Shown here: one piece after another, positions 19,714-29,144 of the stretch
Numbering within the stretch: the stretch's first letter is position 1
Layout: every line of letters starts with the position of its first letter
Assembly: GCA_946894095.1 (NCBI GenBank)
Contig: OX335647.2
Span: forward strand, 22,958,001 to 23,022,000
DNA length: 64,000 nucleotides
Reading direction: 5' to 3'
Origin: Incurvaria masculella
Taxonomy: Eukaryota; Arthropoda; Insecta; Lepidoptera; Incurvariidae
Made by a program: the position numbers and the translations under genes
Notes under the pieces: generated by a model
What the model was told of the DNA's origin: nothing
What the model saw: only the letters and a program-made list of their open reading frames with translations
Databases searched by the model: none

Positions 19714-22606
19714 CACAGATGCTACGAAGATAAACTTTACTATATTCCATCAGAATATTTGTAAACTTTCAATAAAAAAAAACGAATTAGAACTTTTTAT
19801 AACTGAATTTAAATACGAATTAGATGCATGTTGTTTATCAGAGCACTGGTTAGCAGAAAGAAAATTAACCTATTATAAAGAATTATTGCAAATGAAATTG
19901 GCAACTGCTTATTGTAGGAAATCAAGCGAATATGGAGGAGTGTGTATTTATTTAAAACCTAACGTTAAATACACAGAACTGAAAATGAAAGAATATTGTA
20001 TAGAAAAAAATTTTGAATGCTGTGGTGTGAGTTTAGGGACAAGAAATTTAACCATCATATGTTTATACCGTACACCTGATTCTGATTTAAAATTGTTTCA
20101 AAAACAATTAGAAATAATTTTGAATAAGTTTTGTCCTATCAAGAATAATAGAAAATATATTTTATGTGGTGATCTTAATATAGACAATTTAGTAGACAGT
20201 ATACACTTAAGAAATCTCAAGCTTCTTCTGAACGGACACAGCTTGAGTTTACTTCTTAGTAGCCCCACAAGAATCACCAAAACATCCGAAACATGTATAG
20301 ATAACTTTATAAGTAACATAAAGGAATTTAAAACGCAAATAATTGAAACGGGCCTGTCCGACCATACCGGTCAGTTGCTCACCTTTAGGGTTAATGTGGT
20401 CAACGAACAGCCGATATTTTGGTTTCAATTTCAACGTCTATATTCCAATGAAAACCTTCTAAAATATTATAATTATTTAGCTGCAATGACTTTTTCAGAT
20501 GTTTATTCGGAAAAAGATGCAAATAAAGCCTACAACGCTTTTATAGAATTGGTACTTCTTGGTTATGAACTATGTTTCCCAATATTAAAACAAAAAGTTA
20601 CCAACGGAAAAAATAATTGGCTAACTCGAGGTTTGAAAGTATCTTCAAAAACCAAAAGATTGCTCTATTCAGAAAGCATACGAACGAATGACCAAACAAT
20701 CAAAACCAAATATAAAATGTATAATAAGTTGTTAAAAAAAGTATTAATTAAAGCAAAAAAGCTATATAACGTTTCACATGTAATCAATTCCAGGAATAAA
20801 ACTAAAGCAGCTTGGACTATAGTAAAAAGAACTACAGGTAACATGAGTAAAATTAACAAAATTGAGAGTATTAGGTCAAATAACGGACGCATTCTTGAAA
20901 ACCCCCTTGAAATCGCAAATGAATTTAATAACCACTATACCAATATGAATATTCATGAAGTAAAAAAGAATACGCCCAATCAAAATAAATTTCCAAAAAT
21001 AACACAAAAATCTAGTATTTTTTTAATGCCAACTACCCCAAAAGAAGTGAATAAATGCATCCTTAATTTAAAAAATAAAAAATCAGTAGGTTGTGATGGC
21101 ATATGCACCAAAGTGCTTAAGCATTGCTCCTTGGTAATCTGCGAACCACTTAGTTACATAATAAATTTGTCAATGCTAACAGGAACATTTCCTGAAAAAT
21201 TAAAGATTGCAATAGTGAAACCATTATATAAGAAAGGTGATAACAAAGATCCTTCAAATTATCGCCCGGTTGCACTTCTTTCTGTAATAAGCAAAATTTT
21301 TGAAAACATTATAAATACACGACTAGTAGGTTTTATAGAGAAATTCGAAATTTTAAGCAAAAATCAAAATGGATTTCGCAAAGGACACTCTACAACCAAG
21401 GCAGTGTATGACATATTTAGCGATATTTGGGATTGCATAGATAGGAAAAAGCCAATTACAGGACTATTACTTGATATGACAAAAGCTTTCGACTGTGTAA
21501 ATCACGATAAATTGTTAGATAAATTAAATGACATAGGTATAAGAAGTAACGCATTAGAATTTTTCGAATCATATTTAGACAACAGACAACAAATGGTAGA
21601 AATTTCAAGTTTTGATAAAAAAACGAATACCCTGAAAACATACAAATCGAAAACTAATTTAATTAAAGCCGGTGTCCCTCAGGGTAGTATCCTTGGACCC
21701 ATATTGTTTCTCATTTACATTAACGAGTTCTCTAAATGCACTATTCATAAAATTGTGCTATTTGCTGATGACGCAACTGGATTAATAGTAGCTGAATACA
21801 AAGTTAATCCAGAACAACACGAGAAAACAGTTAAAAAAGCGCTATCTGATATAATTGATTGGCTAAATTGTAATGAATTACAGATAAATCTATCAAAAAC
21901 AAATATTATACAATTCCACCCATATCAAGGCTCGAGACAGGACATTACGATTTCATATGCGGGAGATGTCATCGAAGAAGTAACGAGCGCCAAATTTCTC
22001 GGAATGATGATAGAGAGTAATGTTAGTTGGAAGACTCATATAGATACTCTAGAAAAAAAAATAAGTAGTTTTTGTTATGCTCTAAAAGTGCTCACTGCAG
22101 TGTCTTCCATCGAGACTAGCCTAATGGCTTATTATGGTTTTGTATACTCCCATCTTAAGTACGGAGTTATATTCTGGGGAAACTCCACACATGTAAATAA
22201 AATATTTGTTTTGCAAAAGAGGTGCATTAGAACAATTTATGGAATGAGGTCCCAAGATAGCTGCAGTAAAATATTTAAAGATAAGAAAATACTAACCTTA
22301 ACATCATTATATATATTAGAATTGTGTAGTTTTGTTAAAGAGCATCCACAATATTTTACTACAGCTGCCGATATAACAAAATACAGGACCCGTCAATGTG
22401 AAGCTGGCAACTTATACAAGGCTCCTGTACGAACTACACTAGTGTTAAAGAGCACAACACAGTCAGCCATTACTATATTCAATAAACTTCCCCAACGTAT
22501 GAAACAGTGCAATAATGCTGCTATATTTAAAAAACAATTGAAAGACTGGCTTCACACCAAAGCTTACTATAATGAAATAGAATTCCATAATGATAACCAC
22601 GGTTAG
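19694..22606 (+). CDS. LINE ORF2: APE endonuclease and reverse transcriptase
   Basis: 970 aa, the enzyme for target-primed reverse transcription. The N-terminal APE-like endonuclease (about 12-235) shows FHQNICKL (Asn21), CLSEHWL (Glu50), CLYRTP (Tyr125), CGDLNID (Asp160, Asn162) and the closing GLSDH (222-224). RT spans about 440-735: LLLDMTKAFD (Asp594), GVPQGSILGP (660 on) and LFADDA with the catalytic FADD at 690-693. A further C-terminal region includes AKFLGMMI and AYYGFVYSHLKYGVIFWGN, as in related LINEs. There is no RNase H domain. The ATG overlaps the ORF1 end by 20 nt in the +1 frame, suggesting termination-reinitiation or frameshift coupling. All key residues are present, so the protein could be active. 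Confidence 0.95.
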   Translation: MIFFGTNTDATKINFTIFHQNICKLSIKKNELELFITEFKYELDACCLSEHWLAERKLTYYKELLQMKLATAYCRKSSEYGGVCIYLKPNVKYTELKMKEYCIEKNFECCGVSLGTRNLTIICLYRTPDSDLKLFQKQLEIILNKFCPIKNNRKYILCGDLNIDNLVDSIHLRNLKLLLNGHSLSLLLSSPTRITKTSETCIDNFISNIKEFKTQIIETGLSDHTGQLLTFRVNVVNEQPIFWFQFQRLYSNENLLKYYNYLAAMTFSDVYSEKDANKAYNAFIELVLLGYELCFPILKQKVTNGKNNWLTRGLKVSSKTKRLLYSESIRTNDQTIKTKYKMYNKLLKKVLIKAKKLYNVSHVINSRNKTKAAWTIVKRTTGNMSKINKIESIRSNNGRILENPLEIANEFNNHYTNMNIHEVKKNTPNQNKFPKITQKSSIFLMPTTPKEVNKCILNLKNKKSVGCDGICTKVLKHCSLVICEPLSYIINLSMLTGTFPEKLKIAIVKPLYKKGDNKDPSNYRPVALLSVISKIFENIINTRLVGFIEKFEILSKNQNGFRKGHSTTKAVYDIFSDIWDCIDRKKPITGLLLDMTKAFDCVNHDKLLDKLNDIGIRSNALEFFESYLDNRQQMVEISSFDKKTNTLKTYKSKTNLIKAGVPQGSILGPILFLIYINEFSKCTIHKIVLFADDATGLIVAEYKVNPEQHEKTVKKALSDIIDWLNCNELQINLSKTNIIQFHPYQGSRQDITISYAGDVIEEVTSAKFLGMMIESNVSWKTHIDTLEKKISSFCYALKVLTAVSSIETSLMAYYGFVYSHLKYGVIFWGNSTHVNKIFVLQKRCIRTIYGMRSQDSCSKIFKDKKILTLTSLYILELCSFVKEHPQYFTTAADITKYRTRQCEAGNLYKAPVRTTLVLKSTTQSAITIFNKLPQRMKQCNNAAIFKKQLKDWLHTKAYYNEIEFHNDNHG

Positions 22607-22874
22607 AAACATATTTTGCTTATATGTAAGTTCAACATAACTTCTTTTTCACGTTTTTATTTTATTATCTTTTCTGCATAATTCTATTGTAGCATATAAC
22701 ATATTTAATCTGTGTCCACACATTTGAGTGTTCGCGAAAGTGCGAATCTATTGCTACACCTATGTTTAGGTATTCACTAAACTTATATTGTTAGTACCGC
22801 TTGTTCACCATTTTGTATGTACTACTGTAAGTGATAATGCAATAAATTATTTTGATTTGATTTGATTTGATTTG
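22607..22874 (+). other. LINE 3' UTR, AATAAA and (TTTGA)n tail
   Basis: About 245 nt of UTR, then AATAAA at 22841-22846 followed within 5 nt by TTTGATTTGATTTGATTTGATTTGG. Short-repeat rather than poly-A tails mark CR1-type elements that recognise their own 3' end. Confidence 0.85.
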
Positions 22875-23492
22875 GTTTGTCTTGCGCGCCGCCTACAGGG
22901 TAAAATAACCTGTCACGATTTTGACAGTTATTTCCTCACTCAAATATGACATACCAAAAGAAAGAGACAGCGATACGCCAACGTAATGTAGAAAAGTGAT
23001 ATTCGAAGTTCAACGATGCGATGCTCCGAATTTGACAAATACAATTCTCAAAACCGCAAGTTTTCGGCAAAACACACGGCCCACGAGAACGCGAAGCGCG
23101 CGTTATGAGTTTGCGAACAAAACACAAACACAACGCATGCGTTTTGCATACTGCGCTAGTAGAATACCATTTCGCGCGAAACATGCGGTTTTGAGAAAAC
23201 ACAAACATAACGCGCGCAGTTATCAATTAGCAGAATCGGGCTTCAGATGAGTTCTATAAATACTGAATAAGGGTATCTAAATACACACAAAAAATGTTTT
23301 TAGAAAAACATTTTTAATTTGCAAGTAAGTTCGATGCTTAAGTTCGCCGCGTGGAAATGGAATCCAATATATGTACAAATAGGTACCGGATGTTAACTTA
23401 AAATATTTAATCCTTGTAAATCACATCGGGTTCCATGCCAATTTTAGCTACATTCATTGCACAAGCTACTTACGACAGTACGAATAATTATA
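22875..23492. other. unassigned, with a partial foldback
   Basis: At 23046-23218, CTCAAAACCGCA is inverted as TGCGGTTTTGAG (about 23185) and GCGCGCGTTATG as CATAACGCGCGC, in an interleaved order. CpG-rich and open on both strands, but with no recognisable product. Confidence 0.35.
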
Positions 23493-23835
23493 ACCCTCCG
23501 AAGTTAAGCAACGCTGGGTCCGGTCTGGTCTTGGTTGGGTGACCCTTTGACCGTTGAGAGGCTGGCCGTGGTTCGGATTCCACCTTAAACTGTAGGTCCC
23601 CTTCCTTACTTACTAGGTGGTAGGGTAAATCCCGCCCGGGTTGGTACCATCGCATTGGATGAACGATGGTCGAAGCGGCAATAAAAATTGTCCGTGTTTT
23701 CCGTCCAGTTCAATGTAGCCGTGCAATATAAGGAAGGTCCTGGCATGGCACCTAGTTCACATGTGGTGTGTTGGGCTAATACCATGACAGAAAGTGTGGT
23801 ATTAGCCATCCATGTCCAGTCACATAAAAAAAAAT
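23493..23835 (+). mobile_element. fam-C SINE with 5S-type head
   Basis: Starts inside the 5S-like part (CTCCGAAGTTAAGCAACGCTGGG, then GGTCTTGGTTGGGTGACC), followed by GAGAGGCTGGCCGTGGTTCGG and the common body, ending in an A-run. The upstream A-box part is absent, so it is 5'-truncated by about 30 nt. Confidence 0.88.
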
Positions 23836-23867
23836 ACCTTTGCAAAAATTAAAGAAATCGTTCTTAT

Positions 23868-24163
23868 TCTTTTTATGCGACTGGACATGGATGGCTAATA
23901 CCACACCACCGTCATGATATTAGCCCAATACACCGGATTTCCAAAAGAATTAGGTGCCATGCCAGGACCTTCCTATCGTACGGCTACATTGAACTGGATG
24001 GAAAACAAGGACACTTTCATTTCCGCTTCGACCATCTTTTCATCGAATGCAATGGTACTGACTGGAGCGGGCTTAGCGCCTACCACCTAGTAGAAAGGGG
24101 ACCTACAGTTTTACATGGATTCGGAACTATGGAACAATATTGCATTCGTAACGAAATAGCATT
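23868..24163 (-). mobile_element. fam-C SINE, head-truncated, tail-to-tail with 23493 copy
   Basis: Body and tail landmarks present (TGGACATGGATGGCTAATACC to TTACATGGATTCGGAAC), then TTCGTAACGAAAT of the tRNA-type linker. The head is missing. It faces the preceding copy across about 32 bp. Confidence 0.82.
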
Positions 24164-24167
24164 CCTA

Positions 24168-24264
24168 ATATTGCACGGCTACGTTAAACCATCCAATGCG
24201 ATGGTACCAACTCGGGCGGGGTGAACCCCACAATAGGTATGTAAGGGAGCCGACTTACAGTTTA
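24168..24264 (-). repeat. fam-C SINE fragment
   Basis: TATTGCACGGCTACGTTAAAC joined to CCAATGCGATGGTACCAAC; the centre is deleted. Confidence 0.6.
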
Positions 24265-24539
24265 ACTGATTTACTTTTTAGATCGAACAGTATCTAGAAC
24301 CCGACCTTGCCCAGTGTTAATTGACCTCGACGATCAGCTACCGAGGCTGACATGGTAGAGGTAAGTGGTGATCTGATTAAGGCCTTATCCTAAGGCTCTA
24401 CAACTTGTTTCCTAACTTATGTTAATCGTGGGTGTGTTTTATTAATCGAGTTACGTTAATGAGGTTGATATTGCTACACTTCCATTAGCACCTCAGATCA
24501 AAAAAGGAAGTAGATGTGCCACCTAGCGCGCCCACTATG

Positions 24540-25240
24540 ATACCCGATGTCGCCCCGTTTTCTAAAACGACCAGCGCAAATACTTGTTACACGTAGATAT
24601 AGACTCAGATATATAGTCATAATTTAAACTTGAACTGAATAAAAGTATTGCGCCACTTTGACACATTTTGAATTTAGGAAATGTCGCTTTTGACACTAGG
24701 CGGAGATGAATAGTCGTAATAGAAACTAAGACTAACGAAAAGTACTACTTTGTGACGTCACTTTGACAAATTTTGTATTGACGAAATCTCAAAGTAAGGC
24801 TGAAATAAATAGTCGTAACAGAAACTAAGACTAACGAAAAGTAGTACTTTGTGACGTCAATTCGCATTACTTTGAGATTTCGTCCATACAAAATGTGTCA
24901 AAGGCTGAAATAAATAGTCGTAACAGAAACTAAGACTAACGAAAAGTAGTACTTTGTGACGTCACTTTGGCTGAGATAAATAGTCGTAACAGAAACTAAG
25001 ACTAACGAAAAGTAGTACTTTGTGACGTCAATTTGCATTGCTTTGAGATTTCGTCCATACAAAATGTGTCAAAGTGACGTCACAAAGTACTACTTTCCGT
25101 TAGTCTTAGTTTTTGTTACGACTATTTATCTCAGCCTTAGTTTCTGATGCGACTATTTATCTCAACCTTAGTTTCTGTTACGACTATTTATCTCAGCCTA
25201 GTAGTGCTACTTTCGGTTAGTGTTAGTTTCAGTTGTGACT
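24540..25240. repeat. fam-H direct/inverted repeat cluster rich in TGACGTCA
   Basis: A unit with ATAAATAGTCGTAACAGAAAC, TAAGACTAACGAAAAGTAGT and ACTTTGTGACGTCA occurs four times on the plus strand (24695-25030) and about three times inverted (25070-25235). The palindrome TGACGTCA is at 24753, 24852, 24957, 25023 and 25075. TTTGAGATTTCGTCCATACA separates some units. No ORF. It could be a decayed foldback transposon or a local satellite. Confidence 0.8.
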
Positions 25241-25649
25241 GTTTCTTCCACCAAGTACTGATTAGCTAATTCTGCACGTTTAAGGGCCTTTCTTACTATC
25301 TTGCAATCATACCAGTACAAGATAATCAGTACTTTAGTAATAAAGGCACTATAATCAATTAAAATAAATCAGCATTTTGAGGGTTTGTGTTGGTGGGAAT
25401 TGACTTGGTGAGTGGGAGCAAATTTGCGGTGGCGATGTTTGTACTGTGCGGAATTCGACGCGCGGTCGGTTTCCAAACGATTATATGGACAATATGTCCT
25501 TACTGCAGCGGCGTGAACGGGTAAATCCAACATGCACTCCTCATTCCTTTCATCTTCTGTGGCACGCACATTACAGCACCGTAAGAAGCGACACGTGACA
25601 ATAACTGTTTCGTAAATTCGGTGCTAATACTGTGAGCTGGTACGATTTC
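25241..25649. other. unassigned
   Basis: Short minus-strand ORFs only; no family recognised. Confidence 0.4.
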
Positions 25650-25735
25650 ACTTCTGTAGGTGGTAGGGTTAATCCCGCCGAGGCTGGTACCATCGCATTG
25701 AAATAACGGTTTAGCAGCGGCATACAAAATATTAA
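25650..25735 (+). repeat. fam-C SINE fragment
   Basis: GTAGGTGGTAGGGTTAATCCCG and GCTGGTACCATCGCATTG match the body. Confidence 0.65.
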
Positions 25736-25802
25736 AAAAAATATGCTAGTGGACACGAATGAATAACACATGTATTAGTCCTACACATGAAATAAGAAAC
25801 CA

Positions 25803-25906
25803 GCCATGCCAGGCGAAGTGCCTGCATGGCTGCATTTCACAGCTGCATTGAACTGGATGAAAAACACGGACAATTTTCATTGCCGCTTCGACCATCGTTC
25901 ATTACA
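25803..25906 (-). repeat. fam-C SINE fragment
   Basis: GCATTGAACTGGATGAAAAAC, GACAATTTTCATTGCCGC and CGACCATCGTTCAT. It stops at the fam-A copy at 25911, which probably inserted into it. Confidence 0.7.
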
Positions 25907-25910
25907 TCAC

Positions 25911-26208
25911 TTTTTAGGGTTCCGTACCCAAAGGTTGCTAACGGAACCCTATTACTAAGCCTGCGCTGTCCGTCCGTCCGTCCGTCTGTCACAGGGCTGT
26001 ATCTCATGAACTATTATAGCTAGGCAACTGAAAATTTTACGAAGTGTGTATTTATTTTGCCGATGTAACAAAAAATAGGTAAGATTACAAAATAATTAAA
26101 CTTAAATGTTGGCCCCACAAAAAAAACTTGATTTATATATGTTAAGTCTTGTACGATGGTACGGAACCCTTTGTGCGCGAGTCCGACTCGCACTTGGTCG
26201 GTTTTTTG
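25911..26208 (+). mobile_element. fam-A copy
   Basis: TTTTTAGGGTTCCGTACCC to GCACTTGGTCGGTTTTTT. One change in the end palindrome (GCGCGAGTCCGACTCGCAC). Confidence 0.84.
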
Positions 26209-26401
26209 GTATATTATAGATGTATACGACCCTCCCGTTTAAAACTACAACTTTCTTCATTCGTGTTTATCGATCGCAGCAAAACCACGTCGTGTCGCTG
26301 GCAACGGTGACGTTCATGCGAGTCGATCCACGATCAAAGACTACCTAGTGTGAATAATAAACCCTATGTGACGTAAGTTAATAATTCTTCGGTGACGTTA
26401 G

Positions 26402-26644
26402 ACAACACCGCTACGCCTATTCTCTCGGAAACCGGTTCCGACCGGTGCACGCGAGTCACCCGTGGATCTGCATAGCGGCAGAGGCGGCGGCGATGCGCGC
26501 GGCGGCGCGTCCGCTGAGATCACGACAGCGGACGACCCTGACTTTGACCACGTCTCTAGGCGTCTGAGGAGCGTCTACCTTGATGAGTCGCGACGCGGAC
26601 GCGGCGCGTGCGCAGATAGTGACGCCATCGGCCAGTCCAGATAG
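26402..26644 (+). other. GC-rich exon-like ORF
   Basis: Open for about 80 codons directly after an acceptor-like GACGTTAG. Reads TPLRLFSRKPVPTG, then EITTADDPDFDHVSRRLRSV and YLDESRRGRGA. Strongly CpG-rich in AT-rich surroundings, as first exons or CpG-rich promoters can be in insects. It ends just before the fam-M repeat at 26657, which may have cut it. A short direct repeat AGATAGTGACGCCA occurs near its end. No domain recognised. Confidence 0.3.
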
Positions 26645-26656
26645 TGACGCCAGCGT

Positions 26657-27103
26657 CGTTAACCTATCAATTCCCCATACTACGGGCGATAACTGTTTCC
26701 ACGCTCCTTATGTTTCACAAGGTTTTTGATATTTTGGATTCTATAATATATCGTTGAGTATTATTTATTGTAGAAAGTATTTTTTAATTTAATTTTAATG
26801 TACCTTTTAGATCGGAAAATTATGGCCAATAAACATTGAAAAAAGGTTTGAAAAAAGAAAAATGCAGATATTTAAAAAAAAAACAAAATTTACGGACATA
26901 GAATGAAGCTTTTTCTAGTGATATTAAAAAATTGTTTAAAATCTGACAAAGTTTAGGGGTAAGGCAACGTTAGGACCTGGAAGACGATTTCGCTATTTTT
27001 ATGGCAGTCGCCGCACAAAATTGTGCCATAGCCAATGGAAAAAGAATGCATTTCTTAAAATTTTCAAATCTTAGATTTCCTGTGACTTAACGACAGCCTT
27101 AAT
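26657..27103 (+). repeat. fam-M dispersed repeat
   Basis: Shares GCCTATCAATTCCCCATAC, GATAACTGTTTCCACGCTC, TTTTATGGCAGTCNCCG, AAAGAATGCATTTCTTAAA and GACAGCCTTAA with 30382-30741. No terminal inverted repeat found; class unknown. Confidence 0.65.
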
Positions 27104-27478
27104 CGTGTTTAGTCGCGTCGCGCTGTGTGCGCGCGTCCGATGGCCGAACCTTTGTGTGAAGTTCAATTACATATTCAATTCCACCTAACTCAAAGACATC
27201 TGAGACTCTTCCTAGTGGGACAAAAGAGAAGCGAGATTCATTAAATGATTAATGTTCGCATTTCCTTCCTTTATTTTTTATTTTATTTAAGTCCAATGAT
27301 ATCCATCTATTTACCAATTTATACCCTAATACATTCCCCTGCTCACTATAAGAAAATTTAGCATGATGTTAAGGATGACTAGGATTAATTTGAAGAATGT
27401 AGTTTTACGGTAAATGGTTCCGGAATTAAAAATGGACAGACAGGCAGACAAACAGACGGATGCCAGACGTCAGACTAG
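27104..27478. other. unassigned
   Basis: Nothing recognised beyond a GACAGACAGGCAGAC short repeat near 27436. Confidence 0.4.
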
Positions 27479-27784
27479 ATGTTAGTGGATAGTACGTACG
27501 CTATCTATCTAGCTGCGAAGTTTCGTTCATATCCGTTCAAGCTTGTAAGCATGATTTACTTGCATGTCCAAATATCAGACGTTTCCGCTTTTTTACCGGG
27601 AAAAAAAATATGGTTAAATGAAACCAAACCCGAAAGGCGGGTAAAAAAGATACAGCCCAAGAGTCTGACACCAGTTCCAAAACCACCAGTTTCTAGTTCA
27701 AATTATCTGGAAAAAATGAACATACTTCAGGTGCCAAATCAAAATTCAAATTACGAGACAAGTGTTGTGGTAAATTATACTTAA
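27479..27784 (+). other. coding-like ORF, unknown
   Basis: Open for 101 codons. The second half is charged and Pro-rich (KKIWLNETKPERRVKKIQPK, then PVPKPPVSSSNYLEK), which looks more protein-like than chance. An acceptor-like ATATCAG precedes ACGTTTCC at about 27580, so the real exon, if any, may start there. No family recognised. It could be a transposon relic. Confidence 0.22.
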
Positions 27785-28029
27785 ATTAAACTAAATTAAA
27801 TTTAAATATATCCATCTAAATCACATGCTTTTACCAGATCATTTTATCTATTGCAGCCGAATGGTGGTTTTGATTACATTTTATAGTCGAGTCTACTAAA
27901 ACTGTGCTGATGTCTGAACACTGTTAAAACTTAACTAAAATATAGTTGTCATCCTTTATCTCAGTATTGTTTCCAGTTATTACCGGGATTCGTTTCATAT
28001 CCATCTTTGAGTTGACACCCCAAATTTTT

Positions 28030-28622
28030 GAATGTTTTTTTTTATTTTTTATTTATAGGTTCGTCCACATAGATTAGTTTTTTTACATTTACAGATAATA
28101 AAAGAAAGAAAAACCATACCAAAACTATCTACAATTAAGGACAAACACAACATGTACAAATAAATTGCTAACTTACAAAAAAAATGTAAAACAATTAAAA
28201 CAAAAAAACAAAAAAAATAAAAACAATCATATAACCACAACGTAAAAGTAAGAAAAGGAATAAAAGTGAATATAAAAATAAATACATTAAAATGCAAACC
28301 AAACAATCAATCACAAAGCAGATATTATCAAAGAATTTTAGAGAAAATAAATACAAAAAAAAAACAAACTTGAGGTAGATAAATGTTATTCGGGCAGTTT
28401 TCTTATTGTTTTTTTTAAAAATAATAATCGTCGAGGAATAATCAATATAGTTCGATTTATATGTCTTATTGAAAGTACTACACATTCTAGTAAGAGGCGA
28501 ATTTTTACCAAGATTAGTTTTGTGCTTATTTACTTTAAAGGGAGCGAAATTAGATAATCTGGCATTGAATCTAGGGACATTAAAAGCTATTTGGCTTAGG
28601 AGAGTTGGACAATTAATATGAT
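28030..28622 (-). pseudogene. 5'-truncated LINE: ORF2 C-terminal fragment
   Basis: The minus-strand frame starting near 28622 reads INCPTLLSQIAFNVPRFNAR and NSPLTRMCSTFNKTY. This is the end pattern of Jockey/RTE-type RT proteins (P-x-LL-x-x-I-x-FNVPR ... NSPL-R-x-x-x-x-FN). An AT-rich 3' region follows, then an A-rich end (T-run at 28030). Flanks AACAATCA and AACATTCA suggest a target duplication. Confidence 0.7.
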
Positions 28623-29144
28623 TGTTTAAAACTAAGCAGTTGCTTAAGTTCAGCAGACTTCAGCTGCGATACGTCTTTTGGTATTTCCTCCAATGGATGT
28701 TTCTCTACTAGGGAAGATACTCCAGGTTTAACGTCTATGTACATATCTAGAACGTCCAGCATAGCTGGAACCATCTTTCGCGTTTTATAATCGAACGTCT
28801 GTGGGCGTGCTCTTGCACATTTTCTGTCACGTTGTTTCAAAACTTCCCATAAGTGATTTGCAAATTTAAACCGGAGCAAAAGCAAACTGCCGACGAAGCA
28901 CGCGTAACCTACTCCGCCATCTTGCATCATTCCGGTATTATTCACGCACTTACCGAGGTGGGCTCGGCAAATTATACGTTTTGGAAGTGCCATTATCCGA
29001 ATTTGTCGAATCGTTGCCAAAGTAAACAGAAAGTGCGGCGGTAAATGATTCTTTAATTTCGGTAATGATATGTGGGCTGATCGGCGAAGTTGCGTCAGGC
29101 CCGATATAGTCTAATGATCTATGAATGGTGTTGCGAGTGATTAT
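28618..29144 (-). pseudogene. spliced-looking gene remnant, unknown
   Basis: Two minus-strand stretches look coding. 29144-28954 is open (TIHRSLDYIGPDATSPI, then TAALSVYFGND) and ends at a consensus donor CG/GTAAGT. 28823-28618 begins after a CAG acceptor in the matching phase and reads RKMVPAMLDVLDMYIDVKPG, then HPLEEIPKDVSQLKSAELKQ. It then runs into the LINE fragment. Beyond the LINE tail the frame stays open from about 28030 to 27924. This suggests a coding locus broken by LINE insertion. I do not recognise the protein. The implied 130-nt intron has a weak pyrimidine tract. Confidence 0.35.

Larger units (their letters stand above)
17700..22874 (+). mobile_element. non-LTR retrotransposon, CR1/Jockey group, apparently complete
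   Basis: Two intact overlapping ORFs (18256-19713 and 19694-22606), a 5' leader, a 3' UTR with AATAAA and a (TTTGA)n tail. The APE-type endonuclease plus RT without RNase H, and the coiled-coil/SGNH-like ORF1, fit the CR1/Jockey assemblage (Daphne-, Zenon- or Kiri-like). I cannot place it further. The 5' boundary is uncertain: I chose about 17700 because an AT-rich leader begins there. No convincing target-site duplication was found. Both ORFs are free of stops, so it is probably young. Confidence 0.85.

Noticed and set aside
22936..23250. opposed ORFs as genes
   Set aside because: CpG-rich repeats open on both strands, without a domain or start context.
23493..23560. 5S rRNA gene
   Set aside because: Only the internal promoter half of 5S is present, followed by SINE body and an A-tail, and it recurs in dispersed copies.
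28049..28485. Phe/Leu-rich minus-strand ORFs as membrane proteins
   Set aside because: AT-rich LINE 3' region; the frame is the tail of an RT fragment followed by UTR.
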